Below are positions 47,072-57,591 of a DNA stretch of 64,000 bases, one piece after another; the stretch's first letter is position 1, and each line of letters starts with the position of its first letter. The DNA lies in assembly GCA_015056975.1 (NCBI GenBank), contig SVFG01000001.1, positions 61,556 through 125,555 on the forward strand, written 5' to 3'. This DNA is from Lachnospiraceae bacterium. GTDB lineage: Bacteria > Bacillota > Clostridia > Lachnospirales > Lachnospiraceae. The notes under the pieces are model-generated. The model was not told the origin of the DNA and ran no database searches. It saw only the letters and a program-made list of their open reading frames with translations. The translations under genes were made by a program, and so were the position numbers.

Positions 47072-49816
47072 ATGAAAAAAGGTTTAAAATTTATCTTATT
47101 GGGTTTTGTATGGCTGGCATTTGTCTGGAGTAAGCCGATTGCGGCGGATGCAGAGGAGTATTACTGGTCTGTGCCCAGAGATATTGAAGGCGCTGTGGGT
47201 AGTTGGTATGAAGGCGGTGATGCAAACAGCGTAGACAGTGAAAAGTTGGATGGAATGCCGGAGATTGTTGCCGGTGACTCTATTTATGTGTGCGCAACGT
47301 TGGACGAAGAGACCAAGGAATGGTTTAAATCATTGAGTGGCGAAGCAGAATTTATTAAGGTTCTGTATGAAAACGATTTTCAGATTGGAACCGCGGAGAC
47401 CGCAGATTCACTTAGTATCTACAGGCTGGATGTATATTACGGAACAGTGAGCTTTTACGGAAACGCAAGAACTTTGGGACATACAAGCGGAACGGTAAAT
47501 TTTTACGGTGATACTGAAAAACTGGAATTGGGTGATATTAATCCCGGTAAAATAAGCGGAACAATCAATGTAACCGGAAACGTAGGAGAAGTAGTATGGT
47601 ATCCGGAAAATGATGAGTTTGGTGGCGGTTTCCACGGTAATGTCAGTGTGAGTGGTACTGTAGCGGAAGGTGATATCCTGGATTTTGTGTACGAACCGGT
47701 ATTGGACAAGTATCTGTGGAAGATTGCAAAGAATATCGGAGCATGTGAAGCAGGTGTATTCCGGATAGAAGCGGGTGTGCTTTACGAGACGGTCCCTGTT
47801 ACGGATGCAGAAACTGAGGAAGTGAATTATAAGATAGAGTATCAGTTATATAATGACTATTGTTACAAGCAAGTTCATGACATAGATACAGGCGTTATAG
47901 TATTGATGGAAAAGTGCGAGTTGGAAGAAATTAAAGATGGTGCGATTGTTACCCTGTATTCTTCATCACAGACGGAGTCTTTTGTATTGGATGTGGATCT
48001 TGCTCAGCTGACAGTATTTGCGAATAAAGGCTCCCAAGAGACTGCATCGCTGATAGTAAACGGTGACGTGGCGTATATGAGTGTAGGCACCTTTCAAAAA
48101 TCTGCCTACAATGTTACGGTTAACGGAGATGTAGAACGGCTGCATATAAATTTCAGATACCAGCCCAATAACAATTTGAAAATAAGCGGAAAAGTTGATG
48201 AATGTAAAGCCATGGAGGATTATGAAACAATCGGTTACCTGACCTGTGAAAATACGCAAATCATCGTAGACGGTAATTGGAACAGTAGTCTTTACATGAA
48301 GCAGAGTTTGGAGGATGACAGTCAGATATCGTATACCATCAATAAAAAAGAAGATTTGAATGCGGCCCTGTCAAATGAAAACATAGGTGAGAAGGTGGCA
48401 GTGGACGATGTGGTTTTGATCAAGGATTCCAAGGTGGGATTTGAACAGACCTTGCAGAATGTATTGACGAATTTAAGTGAATCGGCAGGCATCAAAAATG
48501 TATTGGAGAAAATACAGCAAGGTATTGGTGAGGGAATTACAGCTGTGGCAGAAGCTGTCAGTGCTATTGATATCAGTGTAAATACGGTGTACAGAAATGA
48601 TGAGACCGAAGAATTGTACAGCGATGATACATATAAAAGTGAAAGTATATCGCAGTTGGCGGAAGAGTTGGAGTTTTCAATCAAAATCCCGGAGATTTTT
48701 TATGACGAGAATGCAGAGTATACCATAGTGCGTCATCATGTAAATGAGGACGGAAGCGTTTCGGACGAGGCACTGGATACTGTGCAGGATGAGGATACGT
48801 TGACATTTGCTTCGGATAAATTCTCGACCTTCATGGTAGTGAAAACAACTAAGACCGGTGATAATTCCGGAGAGGAAGATTCACAGCCGACTCCGACACC
48901 CGAACCCACGGCAACGCCAAAGCCTACCACAACGCCTGAACCTACGGTAGCACCTGTGGTGACTCCCACCGTAGAGCCTACGCAAGCTCCGGTGGTAACA
49001 CCTGCACCGGAAGCAGATATTACGGTTGCGCAGGGTGAGGATGGCAACTGGTATAGCACCGTAAACGGTGTACTCGACCCGAATTATACCGGTCTGGCAC
49101 AGCTTGGCGAAGCATGGTGGATGGTAGTGAACGGTAAGATTGACTTTACCTATACAAGTCCTGTATTCTTTGACGATAACTGGTGGTTTGTAAGAGACGG
49201 TCTGGTAGAGTTTGATTACAATGGTCTTGTGTTTGTCAATGACGACTGGTGGTACGTGGTAAACGGACGCATAGACTTTAGCTTCAACGGACTTGCCTTC
49301 GTTAACGATGCATGGTGGTATGTAAGCAGCGGACGAATTGACTTTAGTTACACCGGATTAATTTATTTCAGTGATAACTGGTGGTTCGTACAGAACGGCT
49401 GTGTAAACTTTGGATATACCGGTCTTGCTTTCATCAATGACGATTGGTGGTACGTAGTGAACGGACGCATTGATTTTGGTTATTGTGGTCTGTTTGATTA
49501 CGATAACCAAAAGTGGTATGTCCAGGGTGGAAAGATAGACTTTAGCTACAACAATGTATACTACTTCAATGATATTTGGTGGTATATCGAGACCGGTAAG
49601 GTGAACTTCCAGTATAACGGACTTGCTTACACCCAGTTCAACGACAAGTGGTGGTATGTTATTAACGGTGTAATCTCCTTCGACTATACCGGTGCAGCGT
49701 ATGCAAACGAGAAGTATTGGTATGTAGAACGAGGTGAAATCGACTTCCAGCGCAATGGTAAGGTAACCATTGACGGTGTGGAGAAGGATGTAGCCTGGGG
49801 TGAGATTTTGATGTAA
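47072..49816 (+). CDS. Secreted beta-rich surface protein with Pro/Thr linker and C-terminal WWYV repeats
   Basis: Signal peptide; regular SGTINVTGNVGEVV-type segments suggest a beta-helix; TPTPEPTATPKPTTTPEPT linker; repeat array ending DGVEKDVAWGEILM. Confidence 0.75.
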   Translation: MKKGLKFILLGFVWLAFVWSKPIAADAEEYYWSVPRDIEGAVGSWYEGGDANSVDSEKLDGMPEIVAGDSIYVCATLDEETKEWFKSLSGEAEFIKVLYENDFQIGTAETADSLSIYRLDVYYGTVSFYGNARTLGHTSGTVNFYGDTEKLELGDINPGKISGTINVTGNVGEVVWYPENDEFGGGFHGNVSVSGTVAEGDILDFVYEPVLDKYLWKIAKNIGACEAGVFRIEAGVLYETVPVTDAETEEVNYKIEYQLYNDYCYKQVHDIDTGVIVLMEKCELEEIKDGAIVTLYSSSQTESFVLDVDLAQLTVFANKGSQETASLIVNGDVAYMSVGTFQKSAYNVTVNGDVERLHINFRYQPNNNLKISGKVDECKAMEDYETIGYLTCENTQIIVDGNWNSSLYMKQSLEDDSQISYTINKKEDLNAALSNENIGEKVAVDDVVLIKDSKVGFEQTLQNVLTNLSESAGIKNVLEKIQQGIGEGITAVAEAVSAIDISVNTVYRNDETEELYSDDTYKSESISQLAEELEFSIKIPEIFYDENAEYTIVRHHVNEDGSVSDEALDTVQDEDTLTFASDKFSTFMVVKTTKTGDNSGEEDSQPTPTPEPTATPKPTTTPEPTVAPVVTPTVEPTQAPVVTPAPEADITVAQGEDGNWYSTVNGVLDPNYTGLAQLGEAWWMVVNGKIDFTYTSPVFFDDNWWFVRDGLVEFDYNGLVFVNDDWWYVVNGRIDFSFNGLAFVNDAWWYVSSGRIDFSYTGLIYFSDNWWFVQNGCVNFGYTGLAFINDDWWYVVNGRIDFGYCGLFDYDNQKWYVQGGKIDFSYNNVYYFNDIWWYIETGKVNFQYNGLAYTQFNDKWWYVINGVISFDYTGAAYANEKYWYVERGEIDFQRNGKVTIDGVEKDVAWGEILM
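48923..49816 (+). repeat. Long direct repeat copy B (linker plus WWYV repeat array)
   Basis: Near-identical by eye to 18561-19457. Confidence 0.85.
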
Positions 49817-49826
49817 GGGAATGAAT

Positions 49827-49862
49827 AAAAAGCACAGAACATGAAAATTGTTCTGTGCTTTT
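49827..49862 (+). terminator. Intrinsic terminator
   Basis: aaaagcacagaaca...tgttctgtgctttt. Confidence 0.85.
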
Positions 49863-49921
49863 CATTTGTTTTCTGCTATAATCAATTTTGTTAATGAGAA
49901 ACAAAGAGAGGAGTATAATTA

Positions 49922-51193
49922 ATGATACCTGCAATTATTCTTTTTGCAATTACTTATGTTTTAATGTTGAGCTTCAGCAAATTCAGGCCATACATTGCGC
50001 TTGCATCCGGTTTGATTTTTATTGTCACCGGAATGCTACCTTTGGACCGGGTTGTGGGTTCACTGGATTTCAATGTAATCCTGATGATTGCCGGAACCAT
50101 GGGGCTTGTGGCACTGTTTATTGAAAGCAAAATGCCTGCTCTTTTGGCAGATATTATCATGGAAAAGGTTCCCAATGTGCAAATGGCGGCTGTATCTTTA
50201 GCGCTTTTTGCAGGCATTATTTCGGCGTTTGTAGATAACGTTGCTACTGTTTTGATGGTAGCACCGGTTGCTCTTGCAATTTGCCAAAAGGTAAAAACCA
50301 ATCCGGTGCCTTTTATCATTGGTATTGCGGTATCCTCTAATCTGCAGGGCGCAGCTACATTGGTCGGTGACACTACTGCAATCATGTTGGGTTCAGCGCT
50401 GGATATGAGTTTTTTGGATTTCTTTTGGTATAAGGGCAGACCGTCCATGTTCTTTATAGTGGAGTTTGGAGCGATTGTCGCAGCTTTGATTCTGGCTGTT
50501 TTATTCCGTAAGGAGAAGGCGGCGGTTCCCAAAGGAGCTCCCCGTACGGAGGTTAATGCCTATTTGCCTACCGTGCTTTTGGTAGGTGCTATTGCATTGT
50601 TGATTGTTGCATCCTTTGTTCCCAATAAGCCCGATGTGACAAATGGATTGATTTGTTGCGTGATGCTGGTAATCGGATTGATTTATAATTTTGTTAAGAA
50701 GCAGGATTTCAAAGGTGCAATGGCGCCCCTTAAGGAAATTGACTTAAATACCATTGGTTTGTTAGTTGGTCTGTTCCTTATGATTGGCGGTATTACCAAC
50801 ATGGGTGTGATAGATAAAGCGGCGGAGCTGTTGGCTGAAGCAGGTGGCGGAAATGTATTCCTGCTCTATACGATTATTGTGTGGGCTTCTGTTATTATTT
50901 CTGCGTTTATTGATAATATTCCCTATGTTGCAACCATGATTCCTGTGATTGCAGGTCTGGCGGTTCAGTTGGGCATAGACCCCACACCTCTGTACTTTGG
51001 CCTTCTGAGCGGAGCGACTCTGGGTGGAAATATGACCCCTATCGGAGCTTCTGCCAATATTACCGGTATCGGTATTTTGCGTAAGGCGGGATATGAGGTG
51101 AAAAATAGTGATTTCTGCAGAATTGGAATTCCTTTTACTTTGGCAGCAGTAGTTCCGGCATATATTATAATCTGGCTGATGTTCGGAGTTTGA
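49922..51193 (+). CDS. SLC13/ArsB-type anion (citrate/Na+) transporter family permease
   Basis: FVDNVATVLMVAPVALAI and AFIDNIPYVATMIPVI inverted-duplicate motifs; about 10 TM. Confidence 0.82.
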   Translation: MIPAIILFAITYVLMLSFSKFRPYIALASGLIFIVTGMLPLDRVVGSLDFNVILMIAGTMGLVALFIESKMPALLADIIMEKVPNVQMAAVSLALFAGIISAFVDNVATVLMVAPVALAICQKVKTNPVPFIIGIAVSSNLQGAATLVGDTTAIMLGSALDMSFLDFFWYKGRPSMFFIVEFGAIVAALILAVLFRKEKAAVPKGAPRTEVNAYLPTVLLVGAIALLIVASFVPNKPDVTNGLICCVMLVIGLIYNFVKKQDFKGAMAPLKEIDLNTIGLLVGLFLMIGGITNMGVIDKAAELLAEAGGGNVFLLYTIIVWASVIISAFIDNIPYVATMIPVIAGLAVQLGIDPTPLYFGLLSGATLGGNMTPIGASANITGIGILRKAGYEVKNSDFCRIGIPFTLAAVVPAYIIIWLMFGV

Positions 51194-51216
51194 ATTTATT
51201 AGAGATAAAATATGAG

Positions 51217-51248
51217 GGTACAGAACAAACATTCGATTTTGTTCTGTA
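51217..51248 (+). terminator. Intrinsic terminator
   Basis: gtacagaacaaa...ttgttctgtactttt. Confidence 0.8.
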
Positions 51249-51348
51249 CTTTTTATTTACATTCTGTTATAATCAATTCAGTTACTGAAATACTATCAGA
51301 ATGAATGAGGATGAAAACGAAATGCATTCATAGAGGAGGAGCGGTTTC

Positions 51349-53361
51349 GTGTATCAAATTCAGGAGCAGACTTCAAAATTTAAATTACACAGTGAATACA
51401 AACCCACCGGCGACCAGCCCCAAGCTATCGCAGAGCTGGTGGAGGGGTTTAAGCAGGGCAATCAGTTTCAGACTTTGCTTGGTGTGACCGGTTCCGGAAA
51501 GACCTTTACTATGGCGAATGTGATTGCGGCCCTGAATAAGCCCACGCTGATTATTGCCCATAATAAAACCTTGGCTGGGCAGCTTTATGGCGAGTTCAAG
51601 GAGTTTTTCCCTGAGAACGCAGTGGAGTACTTTGTGTCCTACTATGATTATTATCAGCCGGAGGCATATGTGCCCTCCTCTGATACCTATATTGCCAAGG
51701 ATTCCTCCATCAATGATGAGATAGATAAGCTGAGGCTCTCGGCGACGGCATCCCTGACGGAGCGTAGGGATGTGATCGTGGTTGCCAGTGTGTCCTGCAT
51801 ATACGGCTTGGGTAGTCCCGATGAGTATCAGGATATGATTGTGTCTTTGCGTCCCGGGATGATAAAGGACCGTGATCAGGTGCTCAGAGAACTGGTAAGC
51901 ATCCAGTACACGCGCAATGACATGGATATGGGGCGAGGCACCTTCCGTGTGAGGGGTGACGTGGTGGAGGTATATCCGGCTCAGGGCGGAGATTATTTTA
52001 TCCGCATTGAGTTTTTCGGTGATGAGATAGACCGGATTGCAGAGGTGGAGCCTCTGACCGGCAAGGTGCATGCGGTGTTAAATCATGTGGCGATTTTCCC
52101 GGCTTCCCACTATGTAGTGTCTCAGGAGAAAATCAAGACTGCCTGTGACAATATTGAGAAAGAGCTTGAGGAACGGGTGCGCTATTTTAAAGGCGAGGAT
52201 AAGCTGATAGAGGCTCAGCGTATTGCGGAGCGTACCAACTTTGATGTAGAGATGCTCAGAGAGACGGGATTTTGTTCCGGCATTGAGAATTATTCCAGAC
52301 ATTTAAACGGTATGCCGGAGGGTGCACCTCCCTTGACACTGATGGATTTCTTTAAGGATGATTATCTGATTATTATAGATGAGTCTCATATGACCATCCC
52401 GCAGATTCGCGGTATGTATGCGGGAGACCGTTCCCGCAAGACGACTCTTGTGGATTACGGCTTCCGCCTGCCCTCAGCGTTGGACAACAGACCGCTTAAT
52501 TTTAGCGAGTTTGAAGGGCATATTGACCAGATGATGTTTGTTTCTGCCACGCCCTCGGATTATGAGGCGGAGCATGAGCTGCTGCGCACGGAGCAGATTA
52601 TCCGCCCTACCGGTCTGCTTGACCCGGAGGTAGAGGTACGTCCGGTGGAGGGGCAGATTGACGATTTGATTGGTGAAGTGAACAAGGTGGTTGCAAAGCA
52701 GGGCAAGGTGCTGATTACCACACTGACCAAGAGAATGGCGGAGGACCTTACGGACTACATGAAGGAAGTGGGCATCCGTGTGAAATATCTGCATTCGGAT
52801 ATTGATACCTTGGAGCGTGCGGAGATTATCCGTGATATGCGTCTGGATGTGTTTGATGTGCTGGTGGGTATTAACCTGCTTAGAGAGGGTCTTGATATTC
52901 CCGAGATTTCTCTGGTGGCGATATTGGATGCGGACAAGGAGGGCTTCCTCAGAAGCGGTACCTCTCTGATTCAGACCATCGGTCGTGCTGCCCGAAATGC
53001 GGAAGGACATGTCATCATGTATGCCGATATGATAACGGATTCCATGCGGGTTGCATTGGATGAGACCAACAGGCGTCGTGAAATCCAGATGAAATACAAT
53101 GAAGAGCATGGCATTACGCCTCAGACGATAAAGAAGGCGGTCCGCGACCTAATCAGTATCTCCAAGGTGATTGCCAAGGAGGAGATGCGCTTCGAGAAGG
53201 ACCCGGAGTCCATGAACCGCAAGGAACTGGAGAAGCTGATTGCAGATGTTCAGAAGAAGATGCAGAAGGCAGCGGCGGAGCTGAACTTCGAGGCAGCGGC
53301 AGAGCTGCGTGACAAGATGATAGAATTAAAACAAAAGCTTCAGGAATTGGATGAAGAGTAG
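51349..53361 (+). CDS. uvrB: Excinuclease ABC subunit B
   Basis: [50 protein letters not shown]-terminal UVR motif. Confidence 0.98.
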   Translation: MYQIQEQTSKFKLHSEYKPTGDQPQAIAELVEGFKQGNQFQTLLGVTGSGKTFTMANVIAALNKPTLIIAHNKTLAGQLYGEFKEFFPENAVEYFVSYYDYYQPEAYVPSSDTYIAKDSSINDEIDKLRLSATASLTERRDVIVVASVSCIYGLGSPDEYQDMIVSLRPGMIKDRDQVLRELVSIQYTRNDMDMGRGTFRVRGDVVEVYPAQGGDYFIRIEFFGDEIDRIAEVEPLTGKVHAVLNHVAIFPASHYVVSQEKIKTACDNIEKELEERVRYFKGEDKLIEAQRIAERTNFDVEMLRETGFCSGIENYSRHLNGMPEGAPPLTLMDFFKDDYLIIIDESHMTIPQIRGMYAGDRSRKTTLVDYGFRLPSALDNRPLNFSEFEGHIDQMMFVSATPSDYEAEHELLRTEQIIRPTGLLDPEVEVRPVEGQIDDLIGEVNKVVAKQGKVLITTLTKRMAEDLTDYMKEVGIRVKYLHSDIDTLERAEIIRDMRLDVFDVLVGINLLREGLDIPEISLVAILDADKEGFLRSGTSLIQTIGRAARNAEGHVIMYADMITDSMRVALDETNRRREIQMKYNEEHGITPQTIKKAVRDLISISKVIAKEEMRFEKDPESMNRKELEKLIADVQKKMQKAAAELNFEAAAELRDKMIELKQKLQELDEE

Positions 53362-53372
53362 AAAGAGGTACT

Positions 53373-56228
53373 GTGATGGAAGAAGCAAAGAAAATGCGCC
53401 CCCGTGAATATATCAAGGTGCGTGGTGCTTGTGAGCATAATCTGAAAAATATAAATGTGGATATACCGAGAAATGAGCTGGTAGTTCTGACAGGACTGTC
53501 AGGTTCCGGTAAATCCTCTCTGGCATTTGATACTATCTATGCGGAGGGGCAGAGGCGATATATGGAATCCTTGTCTTCTTATGCAAGGCAGTTTTTAGGT
53601 CAGATGGAGAAGCCCAATGTAGAGCGCATTGACGGTTTGTCCCCTGCCATATCCATCGACCAGAAGTCTACCAACCGCAATCCCCGTTCCACAGTGGGTA
53701 CGGTGACGGAGATTTACGATTACTTCCGTCTTTTGTATGCCCGAATCGGTATCCCGCATTGTCCGAAGTGCGGCAGGGAGATTTCCAAGCAGAGCGTTGA
53801 CCAGATGGTTGACCAGGTCATGGCACTGGAGGAAGGCACCAAGATTCAGCTTTTGGCTCCGGTAGTGCGCGGACGGAAGGGTGAGCATGCCAAGGTACTT
53901 GAACGTGCCAAGAGAAGTGGTTATGTGCGTGTCCGCATTGACGGCAGTATGTATGAACTGACTGAAGAAATCAGTCTTGATAAGAATATCAAGCACAATA
54001 TTGAAGTGGTGGTGGATCGTCTTGTGGTGAAGCCCGGAATTGAGCGTCGTCTGGCGGATTCCATTGAAAATGTATTGGAATTGGCAGAGGGCCTGCTTGT
54101 AGTGGATATAATTGACGGTGAACCCATGAATTTTAGTCAGAGCTTTTCCTGTCCGGACTGCGGTATCAGCATCAGCGAGGTGGAGCCCAGAAGCTTCTCC
54201 TTTAATAACCCGTTTGGTGCCTGCCCTGAGTGCGTGGGTCTCGGTTACAAGATGGAGTTTGATATTGACCTGATAATTCCGGACAAGAGCCTCAGTATCA
54301 GTCAGGGAGCCATCACAGTGATGGGCTGGCAGTCCTGCGCGGATAAGGGTAGCTTTACCAATGCTATTTTGCAGGCTTTATGTAAGGAATATAAGTTTGA
54401 TTTGGATACTCCCTTTGAGAAGTATCCGGAGAAGATTCAGCAGATTTTGATAAATGGTACGAATGGGAAAGAAGTTCAAGTTCACTATACCGGTCAACGA
54501 GGTACCGGTGTGTACCCCATTGCCTTTGAGGGCCTTATCCGCAATGTGGAGCGCAGATACAGAGAGACCTTTTCTGAGAGTTCTAAGCAGGAATATGAGA
54601 CCTTTATGCGCGTGACGCCCTGTAAGGAATGTAAGGGTATGCGCCTTAAAAAGGAATCCCTGGCAGTTACGGTATGCGATAAGAATATTCATGAGGTTAC
54701 TTCCCTGTCCATCTTACAGCTGCAGGAATTTTTGCAGACGATGCAGCTTACCAAGCAGCAGGAGCTTATCGGCAAACAGGTGCTTAAGGAGATAAGAGCG
54801 AGAGTTGGTTTTCTGGTGGATGTGGGATTGGATTATCTCTCTTTATCCCGTGGTACCGCCACCCTCTCCGGTGGTGAGGCACAGCGAATCCGCCTTGCTA
54901 CTCAGATTGGATCCGGGCTTGTGGGAGTGTGCTATATTTTGGATGAGCCCAGTATCGGTCTGCATCAGCGTGACAATGACAAGCTTTTGAATACTTTGAA
55001 AAATCTAAGGGATTTGGGGAATACCCTGCTTGTGGTGGAGCATGATGAGGATACCATGCTGGCGGCAGATTATATTGTGGATATCGGACCGGGTGCGGGC
55101 TCCCATGGTGGAGAAATCGTAGCCTGCGGTACTGCGGAAGAAATTATGCAGGTGCCGGAATCCGTGACGGGACAGTATTTGAGCGGCAAGATGAGCATCC
55201 CTGTACCGAAGGAGCGGAGAAAGCCTACAGGATATATCAAGGTATTGGGGGCAAGAGAGAACAACCTGAAAAATATTGATGTGGAGTTCCCTCTGGGAGT
55301 ACTGACCTGTGTAACCGGTGTGTCCGGTTCCGGCAAGAGTTCTCTTGTAAATGAAATCCTGCATAAGCACTTGGCAAGGGATTTGAACCGCGCAAGATGT
55401 ATACCCGGCAAGCATAAGGGCATCGAAGGTTTGGAGCAGCTTGATAAGGTGATTGATATCGACCAGTCGCCCATCGGCCGTACGCCCCGTTCTAATCCGG
55501 CTACCTATACCGGCGTCTTTGACCAGATCAGAGACTTGTTTGCATCTACGGCGGATGCCAAGGCAAAGGGCTATAGTAAAGGGCGCTTCAGCTTTAATGT
55601 GAAGGGCGGACGCTGTGAGGCCTGTGGCGGAGACGGTATTTTAAAGATTGAAATGCACTTTTTGCCGGATGTGTATGTGCCCTGTGAGGTGTGCGGCGGT
55701 AAGAGATATAATCGTGAGACCTTAGATGTTAAATATAAGGGCAAAAGCATTTTTGATGTGCTGGATATGACAGTGGAGGAGGCCCTGGGCTTCTTCGAAA
55801 ATGTGCCCTCCATCCGCCGTAAGATAGAAACGCTTTATGATGTGGGATTATCCTATGTGAAGCTGGGACAGCCTTCCACGGAGCTTTCGGGAGGAGAGGC
55901 GCAGCGTATCAAGCTGGCTACAGAGCTTAGCCGCCGAAGTACCGGCAAGACCATCTACATCCTGGATGAGCCTACTACCGGATTGCACTTCGCGGATGTG
56001 CACAAGCTGGTGGAGATTCTGCACAGACTGGCTGACGGCGGCAACACGGTGGTGGTCATCGAGCACAACCTGGATGTTATCAAAACGGCAGATTATATCA
56101 TCGACATCGGTCCCGAGGGCGGCGACCGCGGCGGTACCGTGATTGCTAAGGGAACACCGGAGGAGATTGTGAAATGTAAGCAGTCCTATACCGGACAGTA
56201 TGTGAAGAAGATGCTGGAGCGGAGGTAA
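53373..56228 (+). CDS. uvrA: Excinuclease ABC subunit A
   Basis: Two ABC ATPase domains ([51 protein letters not shown]), CxxC zinc motifs. Confidence 0.98.
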   Translation: MMEEAKKMRPREYIKVRGACEHNLKNINVDIPRNELVVLTGLSGSGKSSLAFDTIYAEGQRRYMESLSSYARQFLGQMEKPNVERIDGLSPAISIDQKSTNRNPRSTVGTVTEIYDYFRLLYARIGIPHCPKCGREISKQSVDQMVDQVMALEEGTKIQLLAPVVRGRKGEHAKVLERAKRSGYVRVRIDGSMYELTEEISLDKNIKHNIEVVVDRLVVKPGIERRLADSIENVLELAEGLLVVDIIDGEPMNFSQSFSCPDCGISISEVEPRSFSFNNPFGACPECVGLGYKMEFDIDLIIPDKSLSISQGAITVMGWQSCADKGSFTNAILQALCKEYKFDLDTPFEKYPEKIQQILINGTNGKEVQVHYTGQRGTGVYPIAFEGLIRNVERRYRETFSESSKQEYETFMRVTPCKECKGMRLKKESLAVTVCDKNIHEVTSLSILQLQEFLQTMQLTKQQELIGKQVLKEIRARVGFLVDVGLDYLSLSRGTATLSGGEAQRIRLATQIGSGLVGVCYILDEPSIGLHQRDNDKLLNTLKNLRDLGNTLLVVEHDEDTMLAADYIVDIGPGAGSHGGEIVACGTAEEIMQVPESVTGQYLSGKMSIPVPKERRKPTGYIKVLGARENNLKNIDVEFPLGVLTCVTGVSGSGKSSLVNEILHKHLARDLNRARCIPGKHKGIEGLEQLDKVIDIDQSPIGRTPRSNPATYTGVFDQIRDLFASTADAKAKGYSKGRFSFNVKGGRCEACGGDGILKIEMHFLPDVYVPCEVCGGKRYNRETLDVKYKGKSIFDVLDMTVEEALGFFENVPSIRRKIETLYDVGLSYVKLGQPSTELSGGEAQRIKLATELSRRSTGKTIYILDEPTTGLHFADVHKLVEILHRLADGGNTVVVIEHNLDVIKTADYIIDIGPEGGDRGGTVIAKGTPEEIVKCKQSYTGQYVKKMLERR

Positions 56229-56327
56229 GAGGGCAAAGAATGATTAACGTAATTGCATAAAAATACTTGCAAAATACAAAATGACATGATATGCTTTTAA
56301 TAAGCATTATGCCAATTCTTTGGGAGT

Positions 56328-56445
56328 AATCCTGTCAGACTTCATGGAAATCTATGCGAATACCCATTAATCACATCAGCATAGGATTCCGGAGGATGAC
56401 AGGATTTATTGTTTTCGTGCGGAATCCTGTGAGTAAGGAGGAAAC
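56328..56445 (+). promoter_or_regulatory. Structured leader of Rpn gene 1, tripartite A-B-A' pairing
   Basis: AATCCTGTCA (56328-56337), TGACAGGATT (56397-56406), AATCCTGT (56423-56430), then aaggagg and ATG 56446. Confidence 0.55.
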
Positions 56446-57357
56446 ATGAAAACAGATAATAATGTAAAGAAACTAGAAGAAACAGTGCGGGCGGAGCGCA
56501 AGTATAAGGATACGGTGTTTCGGATGCTGTTTAACGACAAGGGGAGGCTGCTGAGTCTGTATAATGCAATCAACGGCAGCCGTTACGAGGATCCTGGGGA
56601 ATTGGAAATCGTCACATTAGAAAATGCTATCTATATGAATGTGAAAAATGATTTGGCATTTTTGATAGACCTACAGTTACACTTGTATGAGCACCAGTCA
56701 ACAGTTAACCCAAATATGCCCTTGCGGTTTCTGCAGTATATATCAAAAGAATATGAAAAGCTAATTGATATGAAGAAGTTGTATAAGAGCAAATTGGTGG
56801 AAATTCCAACACCTAAATTTGTGGTATTTTATAACGGTACAGAGAAGCAACCGGAGCGACAGGTGCTGCGATTATCCAATGCTTATCAGAATAAGTTGGG
56901 TGAACCACAGCTGGAGCTGCAGGTAGAAGTCCTGAATATTAATGCAGGTTATAACAATGAAATAAAAGGTCAATGCAAGGTCTTAGAAGAATACATGCAG
57001 TATGTAGACTGCGTGCGAAAGGAAGCAGAACATAAGGATTTGGAAACAGCGGTATCAAGTGCAGTGGATAAGTGTATCAGACAAGGAATCCTGTCAGACT
57101 TTCTTTTGGCAAACAAAGCGGAGGTAATATCTATGAGTATTTTTGAATATGACGAAGAAGCTGTAAAAAAGATATTGCGTGAAGAAGCATTTGAAGAGGG
57201 CGCCGCATACGGAGAAGCCAGAGGAAGAGAACAAGGAGAGCTTCGACTTCTTACCTTGATTAACAAAATGCACGCAGATAACTTGTCGGCTCAAGTCCCA
57301 CAGCTGTCCACAGATGCTGAGTTTCTGCAGGAAATGTACAAGAAATATGGGGTGTAA
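56446..57357 (+). CDS. Rpn family recombination-promoting nuclease/putative transposase (PD-(D/E)XK)
   Basis: YKDTVFRMLFNDKGRLLSLYNAINGSRYEDP...NDLAFLIDLQLHLYEHQSTVNPNMPLRFLQYI. Confidence 0.85.
   Translation: MKTDNNVKKLEETVRAERKYKDTVFRMLFNDKGRLLSLYNAINGSRYEDPGELEIVTLENAIYMNVKNDLAFLIDLQLHLYEHQSTVNPNMPLRFLQYISKEYEKLIDMKKLYKSKLVEIPTPKFVVFYNGTEKQPERQVLRLSNAYQNKLGEPQLELQVEVLNINAGYNNEIKGQCKVLEEYMQYVDCVRKEAEHKDLETAVSSAVDKCIRQGILSDFLLANKAEVISMSIFEYDEEAVKKILREEAFEEGAAYGEARGREQGELRLLTLINKMHADNLSAQVPQLSTDAEFLQEMYKKYGV
57133..57357 (+). CDS. Candidate nested in-frame small protein (RpnS-like intragenic product, 74 aa)
   Basis: GGAGG (57120-57124), 8-nt spacer, ATG at 57133, in frame with the parent ORF. 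Confidence 0.45.
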   Translation: MSIFEYDEEAVKKILREEAFEEGAAYGEARGREQGELRLLTLINKMHADNLSAQVPQLSTDAEFLQEMYKKYGV

Positions 57358-57399
57358 ACCGGGGTTAGAAAAAATATTTAAAAAATTTTAAAATACCCC

Positions 57400-57426
57400 T
57401 AAAGTAATCCCAATTCTCTCCGATAT
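57400..57426 (+). promoter_or_regulatory. Sigma-28 (SigD/FliA)-like flagellin promoter
   Basis: TAAAGTAA-N11-TCCGATAT compared with the recalled consensus TAAAGTTT-N11-GCCGATAA. Confidence 0.75.
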
Positions 57427-57591
57427 ACTTATCAAGAAAAGCAACTAGCTTTTACAGGAAACTACTCAATACGCACACTGAGTAGACCGGCAACTATCCG
57501 GGAAGATGTGATAAGTGCGAATCACATTGGAACGGATTAACCTATCACCGCGGCGCAAGGAAGCGCCCGTAAATTCAAGGAGGAAAATATT

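Noticed and set aside
51385-52071. 228-aa minus-strand ORF opposite uvrB
   Set aside because: High-GC antisense shadow ORF; uvrB on the other strand is unambiguous. The 52474-53109 ORF is rejected for the same reason.
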